This document shows positions 8,451 through 16,395 of a stretch of DNA of 64,000 nucleotides, one piece after another. The stretch is from Haloplanus salinarum (GTDB lineage Archaea; Halobacteriota; Halobacteria; Halobacteriales; Haloferacaceae), in assembly GCF_024498175.1 (NCBI RefSeq), contig NZ_CP101823.1, positions 744,001 through 808,000 of the forward strand, read 5' to 3'. Each line of letters opens with the position of its first letter. Position 1 is the first letter of the stretch. The notes below the pieces were generated by a model that saw only the letters and a list, made by a program, of their open reading frames with translations, was not told where the DNA came from and did no database searches. The position numbers and the translations under genes are program-made.

Positions 8451-9444
8451 CTACGGTGCCTTCGCCGCCGGTCCGCTGTTCGGACTTCCGCTCCCGGAGC
8501 TGTGGTTCGCGCTCGTGTTTGCTATCCTCGGGACCTTCCTCTTTCTGGACGGGTTCGACTTCGGCGCCGGCGCGCTCTTCGCCACCCGCGAGGACGACGA
8601 GGAGCGCGAGACGATCCTCGCGGCTATTGGGCCGTTCTGGGACGGCAACGAGGTGTGGCTCGTCGTCTTCGGCGGAGCACTCTTCGCCGCGTTCCCGGCA
8701 GTGTACGCCAACCTGTTCAGCCGGAACTACCTCCTGTTGTTCGGCGTGCTCGCCGCGCTCATCTTGCGAGGGCTGGCCCCCGAGATGTACGAACAGCGCC
8801 ACGATACCGCGTGGCAGCGGTGGTGGGGTCGGTCGTTCGTCACCGGGAGCGTCCTCGCCCCCTTCCTTCTCGGTGTGTTCACCGCAAACTGGCTCACGGG
8901 ATCCGGTGCGCTCTTGACCCCCGCGGGCGTCGCCGTCGGCTTGGCACTCGTTGCGCTCACCGTCGTCTCCGGGGCCGCCTTCCTGCGGGTAAAAACGACC
9001 GGATCGCTGCGAGAGGATGTCCGCCAAACGGGCGAGCGTGCCCTCGTCGCCTATCTCGGACTGGTTGTCGTGGCGCTTGGGTTGGTCGCCCTGTCGACGC
9101 CGCGGCTCGCGGCGGCCGTGACGACGCCGCCGGTGCTCGTGCTGGTCGCCACGTCGGTCGGCCTCGGCGCCGGCTACATGGCCGCGCTTCGGACCGGCCG
9201 TGACCTACTCGCCCTCGTCGCGAGCGGGCTGTTGACCTACGGACTCGTCGCCGTCGTCGCGCTGCTGCTCTACCCGCTCGTCGATCCCGGCTCGGGGCTG
9301 TCGATCTCCGAGGCAATCATCGCTCCCCTCGCGTTGAACATCATGTCGGTCGCCTCGGCGCTCCTGTTGCCGCTCGTCGTGACGTACTTCGTCGTCCTGT
9401 ACAGCGCGTTCAGTGGGCCGGTACAGCCGACGGAGTCGTACTAA
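8443..9444 (+). CDS. cydB: Cytochrome bd quinol oxidase subunit II
   Basis: A 333-residue membrane protein with eight or nine hydrophobic segments, the conserved opening LWFALVFAILGTFLFLDGFDFGAGAL, GPFWDGNEVWLVV, and FSRNYLLL. These are standard CydB features that support the haem-bearing subunit I. It overlaps cydA by 8 nt, so translation is coupled. A small membrane gene follows 2 nt after the stop. No cydCD exporter genes are in the window. Confidence 0.95.
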   Translation: MTDYGAFAAGPLFGLPLPELWFALVFAILGTFLFLDGFDFGAGALFATREDDEERETILAAIGPFWDGNEVWLVVFGGALFAAFPAVYANLFSRNYLLLFGVLAALILRGLAPEMYEQRHDTAWQRWWGRSFVTGSVLAPFLLGVFTANWLTGSGALLTPAGVAVGLALVALTVVSGAAFLRVKTTGSLREDVRQTGERALVAYLGLVVVALGLVALSTPRLAAAVTTPPVLVLVATSVGLGAGYMAALRTGRDLLALVASGLLTYGLVAVVALLLYPLVDPGSGLSISEAIIAPLALNIMSVASALLLPLVVTYFVVLYSAFSGPVQPTESY

Positions 9445-9446
9445 CC

Positions 9447-9707
9447 GTGCCGACCGACGATGCGGACGCCGGGTCGGCTGCAGCGTCCACCGGATCACGC
9501 CCCGACACGCGACTCCTGTCGCGGATCGTCGTGGCGTGGGTCGAACTAACGCTCGTTGGCTTCGTCGGGGCCGCACTCGCGAGCGCGACGAGCGGCCCGC
9601 CACGCTTCGTCGTCTTCTTCGGGACGACGCTGCTGACCGTCGGCGTCCTGTTTTACAACCTGGATCGACACGTCACGGCGCGGCTGGCCGCGAGCGACGG
9701 GGGATAA
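9447..9707 (+). CDS. Small two-helix membrane protein downstream of cydB
   Basis: An 86-residue protein starting at GTG 9447, 2 nt after the cydB stop. Residues 1-25 are hydrophilic; two hydrophobic helices follow (about 26-48, VVAWVELTLVGFVGAALAS, and about 53-70, FVVFFGTTLLTVGVLFYNL). No family recognised. The tight spacing makes it the third gene of a cydAB operon, so it could be an accessory subunit comparable in position to bacterial CydX, though it is longer and unrelated by eye. Confidence 0.7.
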   Translation: MPTDDADAGSAAASTGSRPDTRLLSRIVVAWVELTLVGFVGAALASATSGPPRFVVFFGTTLLTVGVLFYNLDRHVTARLAASDGG

Positions 9708-9873
9708 CGGGCGGTCACCGCAACGCGGCCGCCTCCTCTCGACCCGCGCGAACCGTTTGGCGGCGGTGTGTTGATCGACGATCCGGACCCGTGGCGTTCG
9801 ACGGAGTGCAGGATTCCCCGATTGAGACCCGTCAGGGTCCGTTCTTCCCACGGCGATCGGTCGGTTGCCGTGT

Positions 9874-9959
9874 CTATAGTAGCGTTTGGAACTGTTCGCA
9901 CACCTGATCGCAGGATGCCGTGCGATCAGGTGTGCGGTGACTTACAAAGGCTACTATAG
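9874..9959. repeat. 86-bp imperfect palindrome, MITE-like
   Basis: Terminal inverted repeats CTATAGTAGC (9874-9883) and GCTACTATAG (9950-9959) enclose a perfect 15-bp inner stem, GCACACCTGATCGCA (9898-9912) and TGCGATCAGGTGTGC (9921-9935), with an 8-nt loop. Over 39 nt the two arms match at about 33 positions. The structure fits a miniature transposable element or an IS end dimer; no transposase is adjacent. The flanks 9708-9873 and 9960-10257 hold no recognisable gene. Confidence 0.65.
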
Positions 9960-10257
9960 CTCAAGACGGGCGGCTATCTTCGGAAGGACATTGTCCCGAT
10001 CCGTGCCGCCGAGATCCGACTCCCAATCTCGGTCCCCGCGTCCCAGCCGTTGCACGGCACAGAGGGGTGCCGAATTCCTCCGATCTCCAGTCCACGTCCG
10101 AAACAATCGAGACGGCGTCCCACTGCAGGCCGAGTCTCGGACCAGTCGTGCTCCGGCTGCACGAGTGGCATTTTCAGAACGAGTTCGTCGGGAACTCGAC
10201 TACCGGTGGTGTGGGCCAGCGACGACCGACAGGGGGCGTCGGATCGTGACAGACACG

Positions 10258-11295
10258 TCAGTCGCTCGTCGACGTGACGGCTTCCGGTTCGGCCTCGGTC
10301 CGAAGTTCACGGATGCTGCTGAGGACCACGGCACCGGCGACGAGGAGCGCCGCGCCGACGATGACGACCAAGCTGACCACGTTGAGCACGTCGATCCCGA
10401 GGAAGTTCCCGATCTGTCGGATCGCGACAGCGAGGGCACCGAGAAGGAGCATCACGCCGAAGTAGATCTTGATTCCGTCCTCGTCGACGAGGCTCGTCGC
10501 GGCGGCGCCCATGCGAGCGCCGAGGGCGCTCCCGGCGAGAAGTGGCGCCACGATGGAGAGATCGACCGCCCCGGACTGCGCGTAGAGGAACGACCCGATG
10601 CCGCCGGAGAAGACGATTTCGAAGAGGTCGGTGCCGACGGCGACGGGGACGGGGACGCCGATGGCGTAGAAGAGCGCGGGCATACGGATGAAGCCGCCAC
10701 CCACGCCCAGGAAGCCGGAGAGCAGGCCAGTGAAGAAGGCGACGAGAAGCACCATCCACAACGAGACGGTGATACCGCCTCGCAGCGAGATCATCGGCGG
10801 GATGCGATACGACTGAATCCGCTTCGCGATGTCGGGAATGTCGTGGTCGTCACCGTCGGCGTCCTCGACATCGTGACTGAGGCCACCGTCCCCGTCACGG
10901 AGCGCCTCGCGAGTGACGAAGACGCCGATACCGCCCAGCAGGGCAACGTACGCGACGCTCACGACGCTGTCGGCGAGACCGATGTGCTGGAGATACTCCA
11001 GCCCGAGTTTCCCGACTTCGATGCCGAGGGTCGTGCCGACGATCATCGACACGCCGAGTTTGTAGTCGACCTGCCCCAGGTCGCGGTGTTTCAGGGTGGC
11101 GATGACGCTCGTCCCGAAGACGAAGGCCAGTCCGGACCCGACCGCGACGTTCGGTTCGTACCCCATCACCAGGAGGGCAGGGGTAACGAGGAAGGACCCG
11201 CCCATCCCGAAGAAGCCGAACAGGATGCCGATGAGGAGGCCGAAGCCGGCGAACATCCCGAGCAACGCGACGCTGATACCGAGTAGTTCCATCAT
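10258..11295 (-). CDS. TauE/SafE family sulfite/sulfur-anion exporter
   Basis: A 345-residue membrane protein. The start at 11295 overlaps the stop of the 49-aa gene upstream as ATGA, and the protein begins MMELLGISVALLGM directly in the first membrane helix; a longer in-frame extension is rejected. It carries both TauE repeats: GFFGMGGSFLVTPALLVMGY and, in the second half, LLSGFLGVGGGFIRMPALFY, each with a Gly-rich loop. About eight hydrophobic segments are visible, with a hydrophilic loop near 170-195. The family moves sulfite, taurine or sulfoacetate. Next to sulfide-oxidation genes it likely exports the sulfite made by persulfide dioxygenase. Confidence 0.92.
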   Translation of the reverse strand: MMELLGISVALLGMFAGFGLLIGILFGFFGMGGSFLVTPALLVMGYEPNVAVGSGLAFVFGTSVIATLKHRDLGQVDYKLGVSMIVGTTLGIEVGKLGLEYLQHIGLADSVVSVAYVALLGGIGVFVTREALRDGDGGLSHDVEDADGDDHDIPDIAKRIQSYRIPPMISLRGGITVSLWMVLLVAFFTGLLSGFLGVGGGFIRMPALFYAIGVPVPVAVGTDLFEIVFSGGIGSFLYAQSGAVDLSIVAPLLAGSALGARMGAAATSLVDEDGIKIYFGVMLLLGALAVAIRQIGNFLGIDVLNVVSLVVIVGAALLVAGAVVLSSIRELRTEAEPEAVTSTSD

Positions 11296-11441
11296 TTCCC
11301 CCGGAGCATTCCGACCACGTACAGTCCTGTGAGTCGTTCGAGTGCCCCGTATCCCAGATAGAGGATCGCGGCCTCGACTAACACGAGACCGACGAGTACG
11401 GCGGCCTGTGCGTTCCCCGAGAGCGTCTCGATTCCGAACAT
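11292..11441 (-). CDS. 49-aa single-helix membrane protein coupled to TauE (DUF7512-like)
   Basis: The minus strand from ATG 11441 encodes 49 residues: MFGIETLSGN, one membrane helix (AQAAVLVGLVLVEAAILYLG) and a short basic tail ending MLRGK. The stop overlaps the TauE start by 4 nt, so the pair is cotranslated. From memory it resembles a small haloarchaeal family (DUF7512) found before TauE-type exporters; I cannot verify this here. It may be a small accessory subunit of the exporter. Confidence 0.72.
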   Translation of the reverse strand: MFGIETLSGNAQAAVLVGLVLVEAAILYLGYGALERLTGLYVVGMLRGK

Positions 11442-11778
11442 CACCGATCACCTCGATTCGATGTGGCGTTCATCGTAGGTTCCTGCACACTCGCCAGTAG
11501 AGCGCTGGCGTAGATAATAGTTTTGGGAGTAATGGACAATACTATATTTTCCTAACGAACGAGTGGCGATAAGTAAGTTACTAATAAGTTATATTGCTCT
11601 CGGCCAGTTCGAAAGATATCTCCGGGTTTTATGCCCATTCACGGCTCAGAAACCGGTACTAAAGGAGAAAATCGATTCGCCTGTGACCGCACGCGCCCCC
11701 GAGAATATATAAAACCGGCCGAAAAGTTGTCTTGCGACAAACGCACACATAATACTGCTCGGCTACCTACACCGGACC
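11442..11778. promoter_or_regulatory. Divergent promoter region with TTGTC-N4-GACAA palindrome (11727-11740)
   Basis: This AT-rich 337-nt stretch separates the TauE pair from the TusA/flavoprotein operon. TTGTCTTGCGACAA at 11727-11740 is followed by a TATA-like ACATAATAC (about 11747-11755) 26 nt before the ATG at 11779. The operator thus abuts the core promoter of a leaderless transcript. Another TATA-like string lies at 11704-11713. On the other side CAATACTATATTTT (11537-11550) could serve the gene at 11441. No coding region is seen. Confidence 0.7.
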
Positions 11779-12021
11779 ATGTCCGAAACTGACGAGCGAG
11801 CGGATGTCACGGTCGATGCGGTCGGCTCGTCCTGCCCCGGTCCACTGATGGACCTCATCGGCAAGATGAAATCGGTCGAGTCGGGGACGGTCGTCGAACT
11901 CCTCAGTTCGAACGAGGGGACCGAGAAGGACCTCACCGAGTGGACCGAACAGTCGGGGCACGAACTGGTCGACATCGTCGATCACGGTGACCACCAGTCG
12001 TACTACGTCCGAAAACGATGA
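11779..12021 (+). CDS. TusA-type sulfur carrier protein (second copy)
   Basis: An 80-residue TusA-like protein with Cys19 in SSCPGPLMDLIGKM, the CPxP persulfide site (CPGP here, CPMP in the copy at 3578), followed by GTVVELLSSNEGTEKDL and a C-terminal strand HQSYYVRKR. It overlaps the flavoprotein gene by 4 nt, so it is likely the sulfur acceptor for that enzyme. Divergence from the first TusA suggests distinct partners rather than a recent duplication. Confidence 0.92.
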   Translation: MSETDERADVTVDAVGSSCPGPLMDLIGKMKSVESGTVVELLSSNEGTEKDLTEWTEQSGHELVDIVDHGDHQSYYVRKR

Positions 12022-13163
12022 CCGAACGCATCGTGATCGTCGGGGCGGGCACGGGTGGTATCGTCCTCGCAAACAACTTGGCTGAGGAACTCGCGACGGA
12101 GATCGACGCGGGGGACATCGAAGTACAACTCGTCAACGACGGCGAGGATCACGTCTACAAGCCGACATGGCTGTACGTCCCCTTCGGGGAGAAGACGCTC
12201 GCCGACGCGACCCGACCGCTCGTCGATCTCGTCGACGACCGGATCGATCTGACTATCGACCGAGTTGACGGAGTCGACACCGACGACAAGACCGTCTCGC
12301 TCGCGGGGGCAGGTGTCGACGAGTCGTACGACCACCTCGTGCTCGCGATGGGCGCACAGGTGACGCCCGAGGAGACCCCCGGACTGGCGGAGGGTGGACA
12401 CCACTTCTACGGACCGGAGGGCGCCGCAGCGCTCCGCGACGAACTCGCCGAGTTCACCGAGGGGCATCTCGTCGTCTCCGTCGTCGGCGTCCCACATATG
12501 TGTCCGGTCGCGCCGCTCGAGTTCGCGCTGATGGCCGACGCTTGGTTCCGTGATCGTGGCCTGCGCGAGGACGTGGATATCACGTACACCTATCCGATCG
12601 GTCGCGCCCACGGCATCGAGTCGGTCGCCGAGTGGGCGGGACCACTCATGGACGACCGTGATGTCGAGGTGGAGACGTTCTTCAACGCCGAGCGGGTCGA
12701 CCCCGATACGAAGACGATCCACACAGTCGAAGGACGGGAACTGGACTACGACCTGCTCGTCGCTATTCCGCCTCACGACGGGAGCGATCTGGTGCGGGAG
12801 GCGGGCCTCGGCGACGACGGGTGGGTCGACGTCGACCCGAACACGCTCGAAGCGCGCGGAGCCGACGACGTCTACGCGCTCGGCGACGTGGCGGATCTCC
12901 CGACGAGCAAGGCCGGGAGCGCCGCCCACTACGCGGCCGGGGCGCTTGCGGACCGGCTCGCGAGCATCGCCCGCGGCGAACGTCCGACCGCCGAGTACGA
13001 CGGCAAGACCGTCTGTTTCATCGAGAGCGGGACGGACGAGGCGACGTATATCGCCTTCGACTACGAGGAGTCGCCCACGCCGAAACCCCCCTCGAAGCTC
13101 ATCCACTGGTCGAAGCTCGGCTACAACCGCTCGTACTGGCTCACTGCCCGCGGGGTGTTGTGA
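12018..13163 (+). CDS. Sulfide:quinone oxidoreductase-like flavoprotein (first copy)
   Basis: A 381-residue FAD protein: N-terminal dinucleotide loop GAGTGGIVLANNLA (about 9-22), VYKPTWLYVPFG typical of SQR, a redox-Cys candidate Cys162 in PHMCPVAPLEF, the FAD-binding YALGDVADLPTSKAGSAA near 286-303, and a second Cys333 in KTVCFIESG. The pair of separated cysteines matches the persulfide-forming disulfide of SQR; a third Cys found in some SQRs is absent. The C-terminus (LIHWSKLGYNRSYW) has the amphipathic character expected for membrane association. It would oxidise sulfide and pass electrons to quinone. Its gene overlaps TusA and is followed by a DUF1641 gene 1 nt later. Confidence 0.88.
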   Translation: MTERIVIVGAGTGGIVLANNLAEELATEIDAGDIEVQLVNDGEDHVYKPTWLYVPFGEKTLADATRPLVDLVDDRIDLTIDRVDGVDTDDKTVSLAGAGVDESYDHLVLAMGAQVTPEETPGLAEGGHHFYGPEGAAALRDELAEFTEGHLVVSVVGVPHMCPVAPLEFALMADAWFRDRGLREDVDITYTYPIGRAHGIESVAEWAGPLMDDRDVEVETFFNAERVDPDTKTIHTVEGRELDYDLLVAIPPHDGSDLVREAGLGDDGWVDVDPNTLEARGADDVYALGDVADLPTSKAGSAAHYAAGALADRLASIARGERPTAEYDGKTVCFIESGTDEATYIAFDYEESPTPKPPSKLIHWSKLGYNRSYWLTARGVL

Positions 13164-13164
13164 G

Positions 13165-13791
13165 ATGAGCGCGACCGACGAAGTGGGGGACGTTCCCCCG
13201 GAGGTGATCGACGCCATCGCCGAGAACCCCGAGGCGGTCGCGGCGGTGCTCGAACGATCGGGACAGCTCTCGTCCATGCTCGACGCGCTGGCGCTCGTCG
13301 AGGACGCCCTCGACGACCGGATGGTCGAGGATTTGACAGGGGACGCGACGACGCTCGGTCTGGCGGCCGCCGAACTTGCCGACGACGGCACCGTCGAACT
13401 GGGACGCGCCGTCGGCGCGAACGGTGCCGACCTCGCGGACGCCCTCGACCGGGTCGCAACCCTCCAGCGGACCGGGACGCTCGACCGTCTCTTCGAGGTG
13501 GCCGACACGCTCGCGCTCCTGACGGACGCGGCAGATGATGAAATGATCGAGTCGACGGTTGCCCGCGGCACTGCGCTGGGCGAAATCGCAACGACGGCGG
13601 CGGACGACGACGTGAAACGCGGGATCGAGCGTCTCCTCGACGGCGTCGGCGACGCCACCAACGAGGGAAGCGAGCCACTTGGACCGCTTGGCCTCGTCCG
13701 CGCGCTTCGCGACCCCGAGGTGCAAGCTGGCGTCGGCTTCCTCGTCGCTGTCGCGCGCGGAATCGGCACCGACGGGGCCGCCGACTCGTGA
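13165..13791 (+). CDS. DUF1641 family protein (first copy)
   Basis: A 208-residue, all-helical acidic protein. The start at ATG 13165 follows the flavoprotein stop by 1 nt; a far longer open frame upstream is a shadow. The C-terminal part GPLGLVRALRDPEVQAGVGFLVAVARGIG is the DUF1641 signature. DUF1641 proteins occur beside sulfide:quinone oxidoreductase-like flavoproteins, formate dehydrogenases and hydrogenases and may help membrane docking or complex assembly; no reaction is known. Two copies here each follow one flavoprotein gene. Confidence 0.85.
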   Translation: MSATDEVGDVPPEVIDAIAENPEAVAAVLERSGQLSSMLDALALVEDALDDRMVEDLTGDATTLGLAAAELADDGTVELGRAVGANGADLADALDRVATLQRTGTLDRLFEVADTLALLTDAADDEMIESTVARGTALGEIATTAADDDVKRGIERLLDGVGDATNEGSEPLGPLGLVRALRDPEVQAGVGFLVAVARGIGTDGAADS

Positions 13792-13873
13792 GCCGAGTAC
13801 TCCGTGGCACGATGGTGAATCGCCTGCGACGACCGACGACCGACGACCGATCACGACCCCCTATTCGATCACT

Positions 13874-15052
13874 ATGACAACGACAACCCGACCGAACGTG
13901 CTGATACTGGGCGGCGGGGCTGGTGGGACGATGACGGCGAACATGCTCCGACGGCGACTCGACGCGAACATCACCGTCGTCGATCGAGACGCGACCCACC
14001 GATACCAGCCGTCGTACTACCTCATCCCGTTCGGCTACATGGATCTGGCCGACAACAAGCGAGCGGAGCGGAGCTTGCTCCACGACGAGGTGCGGTTCGT
14101 GGAGGACACCGTGGAAGCCATCGATCCCGACGACCGAACGGTCACCGGGGAGGGTGGAACGTACGAGTACGACTACCTCGTCGTCAGCGTCGGCAACAGC
14201 CTCAGACCCGACCACGTCGATGGAATGGTCGAAGGCTGGGAACGAACCGACTCCGTGTTCCCTTTCTATCACGCCGCCGCAGCTGAGGCACTCGGGGACG
14301 CCGTTGACGACTTCGAGGGCGGAACCTTCCTCGTGACCGTCCCGGACACGCCGATCAAATGTGGCGGCGCGCCGCTGAAACTCGCCATGCTGATGGAGGA
14401 GTACCTCCGCGAGCGGGGCGTCCGCGAAGACGCCGAAGTGGTGATGACCAAGCCCGGCCCGCACGTGTTCGGGACCGGCCCGAAGGCACCGTATCAAGAA
14501 CGGATCGAGGAGATCTGGGCCGAGCGCGACATCACGTTCGTCCCCAACTTCACTGTCGACTCGGTCGATTATGAGGCGGGTGTCGTCCACTCCGAAGAGG
14601 GCGACGAACTCGAATACGACCTCTACGCCCCCGTGCCGCCACAGCACGGCCACGAATTCCTCGTTGAGCGGTCGCCGCTCACGAACGGCGGGGAATACGT
14701 CGACGTCGACGATCACACGCTACAGCACCGGACGTTCGACGACGTGTTCGCCGTCGGCGACTGCGCGGACGTTCCAACGTCGCGAACCGCCTCGGCGGCC
14801 CGAAAACAGACCCACGTCGTCGCCGACAACATCGAGCGATCGATCGCTGGCCGCGACCTCGTCGCGGACTACGACGGGTACACCGCCTGTCCGATCCTCG
14901 TCGAGAAAGGGAAAGCGATGATCGCCGAGTTCGACTACGAGTCACCCATCTCGGCACCCGTCGTCAGCCGACTGAACTGGATTCTCGACATCAACGTCAT
15001 CCCGTCACTGTACTGGAACGTCTGGATGCGCGGCTACGACCCAGTGCCATGA
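13874..15052 (+). CDS. Sulfide:quinone oxidoreductase-like flavoprotein (second copy)
   Basis: A 392-residue FAD protein starting at ATG 13874. It has GGGAGGTMTANML (about 13-25), RYQPSYYLIPFG, Cys163 in the SQR motif PIKCGGAPLKLAML, Cys297 in FAVGDCADVPTSRTASAARKQ (FAD loop) and Cys339 in YTACPILVEKGKAM. The KCGGAPxK motif and the C-terminal cysteine are classic SQR features, more canonical than in the first copy. The C-terminal region (LNWILDINVIPSLYW) is amphipathic and probably membrane-associated. It shares the operon with TusA and both DUF1641 genes. The two flavoproteins may act as different SQR types or as a pair. Confidence 0.92.
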   Translation: MTTTTRPNVLILGGGAGGTMTANMLRRRLDANITVVDRDATHRYQPSYYLIPFGYMDLADNKRAERSLLHDEVRFVEDTVEAIDPDDRTVTGEGGTYEYDYLVVSVGNSLRPDHVDGMVEGWERTDSVFPFYHAAAAEALGDAVDDFEGGTFLVTVPDTPIKCGGAPLKLAMLMEEYLRERGVREDAEVVMTKPGPHVFGTGPKAPYQERIEEIWAERDITFVPNFTVDSVDYEAGVVHSEEGDELEYDLYAPVPPQHGHEFLVERSPLTNGGEYVDVDDHTLQHRTFDDVFAVGDCADVPTSRTASAARKQTHVVADNIERSIAGRDLVADYDGYTACPILVEKGKAMIAEFDYESPISAPVVSRLNWILDINVIPSLYWNVWMRGYDPVP

Positions 15053-15062
15053 GGTGGCTACA

Positions 15063-15986
15063 ATGAGTGAACATTCCTCTCTGACGGATGAGGCGGCGGA
15101 CGCAGACGCAGAACTCGATCGCATCCGTGCGCGAGTCGCCGCGAACGCGGACGATCTCGTCGCGCTGCTGGATTTGCTCGCTGCGGTGCGAGGTCTGAGC
15201 ACCGACCTCGTCCCCGAGGCACGGACGGCGGTCACGGAGAACCGCGAGCCACTTGCCGACCTCCGGACCTCGCTCGAACGCGAGGAGACGCTCGTTTTGC
15301 TCCAGCGGGTCGGCGACAATGCCGAGACACTCGCCGACTTACTCGACCTGCTCGACGTGACACGTGATCTCGCAGCGGACCTCGTTCCCGAGTTGCGGAC
15401 GGTCGCCGTGGAGAACCGGAGCGAGATCGAACAGTTGCGCCTCGCGTTCGAACGCGAGGAAACGCTGACGCTGCTTCGTCGCCTCGGTCAGAACACGGAG
15501 ACGTTTCTTGACCTGCTGACCCTCCTCGACGTGACCGGGAGCGTCCTTTCGGACTTCGTCCCGGCCGATGACGACGAACTCGCGCGCCTCGAGGCCGATC
15601 TCGAGCGTCTCGAAGCGGCGTTCGAGCGCGAACCGACCCTCCAAGCCATCGAAACGCTCGGCGAGAACATGGAGACGGTCGTTGGCCTCGGCTACCTCCT
15701 CGAGGGATTTGGCGACGCGACCGGCCGATCCCCACGCGAGTACTACGAACTGGGCGAACAACTCGGCCGCGCCGTCGATGTCGCGGAACGGGCGAGTGAT
15801 CCCGCAGTACTCGATGTCGTCGACGCGGGCGCAGGAGCGATCGCGGACGGAGACATCGACCGCCGGGTCGGTCTTCGGGGGCTGATCGGCGCGTTTAGAA
15901 ACGACGACGTGCAGCGCTCGCTCGGAATGCTCGTGGAGGCTGCAGAACGAATCGGTGCGACCCGTGCTCCCGACGACGAAGAGTGA
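15063..15986 (+). CDS. DUF1641 family protein (second copy, extended)
   Basis: A 307-residue helical protein. ATG 15063 is chosen over GTG 15054 because GAGGTGG lies 7 nt before it. Three internal repeats of about 65 residues are visible, each with an LLDLL(A/D) segment, a DLVPE or DFVP turn and a LEREETL or FEREETL helix (about 30-85, 95-150, 160-205). The C-terminus RVGLRGLIGAFRNDDVQRSLGMLVEAAERIG matches DUF1641. It closes the TusA/flavoprotein operon. The repeats suggest a helical scaffold rather than an enzyme. Confidence 0.85.
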   Translation: MSEHSSLTDEAADADAELDRIRARVAANADDLVALLDLLAAVRGLSTDLVPEARTAVTENREPLADLRTSLEREETLVLLQRVGDNAETLADLLDLLDVTRDLAADLVPELRTVAVENRSEIEQLRLAFEREETLTLLRRLGQNTETFLDLLTLLDVTGSVLSDFVPADDDELARLEADLERLEAAFEREPTLQAIETLGENMETVVGLGYLLEGFGDATGRSPREYYELGEQLGRAVDVAERASDPAVLDVVDAGAGAIADGDIDRRVGLRGLIGAFRNDDVQRSLGMLVEAAERIGATRAPDDEE

Positions 15987-16022
15987 CGACGATTCGCAGT
16001 CGTCGTGCCACTGTGACCGATT

Positions 16023-16265
16023 TTACACGGAACCACCCGGTCCAGGTCCGTGCTCGTCCGGATGCTCGAACGAGAGGCCGATCGCGACGAGCAACAGCGC
16101 GGCCGGGACGAACGGAAGCGCCGAGATGGCAGTCACGATATCGTTGTGGACCAGGCCGTATGTGACGGCTGCGGTAGCCAGCGAAGCAGCCACCACGGCG
16201 GCGAGTCCGAGACGACGATCCACGTGGATCGACCGAAGTCGGGCAAGTAGTTCGGTGCCATTCAT
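16023..16265 (-). CDS. Small two-helix membrane protein
   Basis: An 80-residue protein from ATG 16265 with two hydrophobic helices (about 20-40, LAAVVAASLATAAVTYGLV, and 47-65, ALPFVPAALLLVAIGLSF) and a hydrophilic His/Gly/Pro tail. A longer start at 16295 is in frame but the 16265 start fits better with a TATA-like CTGTATGTC (about 16290-16298). A degenerate copy of the TTGTC palindrome lies just beyond (16306-16319). No family recognised. It is convergent with the DUF1641 gene. Confidence 0.6.
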   Translation of the reverse strand: MNGTELLARLRSIHVDRRLGLAAVVAASLATAAVTYGLVHNDIVTAISALPFVPAALLLVAIGLSFEHPDEHGPGPGGSV

Positions 16266-16305
16266 CACGAGTATCCGTAGCCGCCGTATCGACATACAGG
16301 TTCAG

Positions 16306-16319
16306 TTGCCACAGGACAA
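16306..16319. promoter_or_regulatory. Degenerate TTGTC-N4-GACAA palindrome (one mismatch)
   Basis: On the plus strand TTGCCACAGGACAA; one base in the left arm departs from the perfect dyad. It sits upstream of a TATA-like string for the small membrane gene starting at 16265, the same arrangement as at the perfect copies. Confidence 0.4.
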
Positions 16320-16395
16320 CTGGCATCGATGTGTGTTCGATTGGCCGACTGTCGTCGTGGAAAAATGCGTTGAGTCCGTTCAGTCGGCGACGCGA

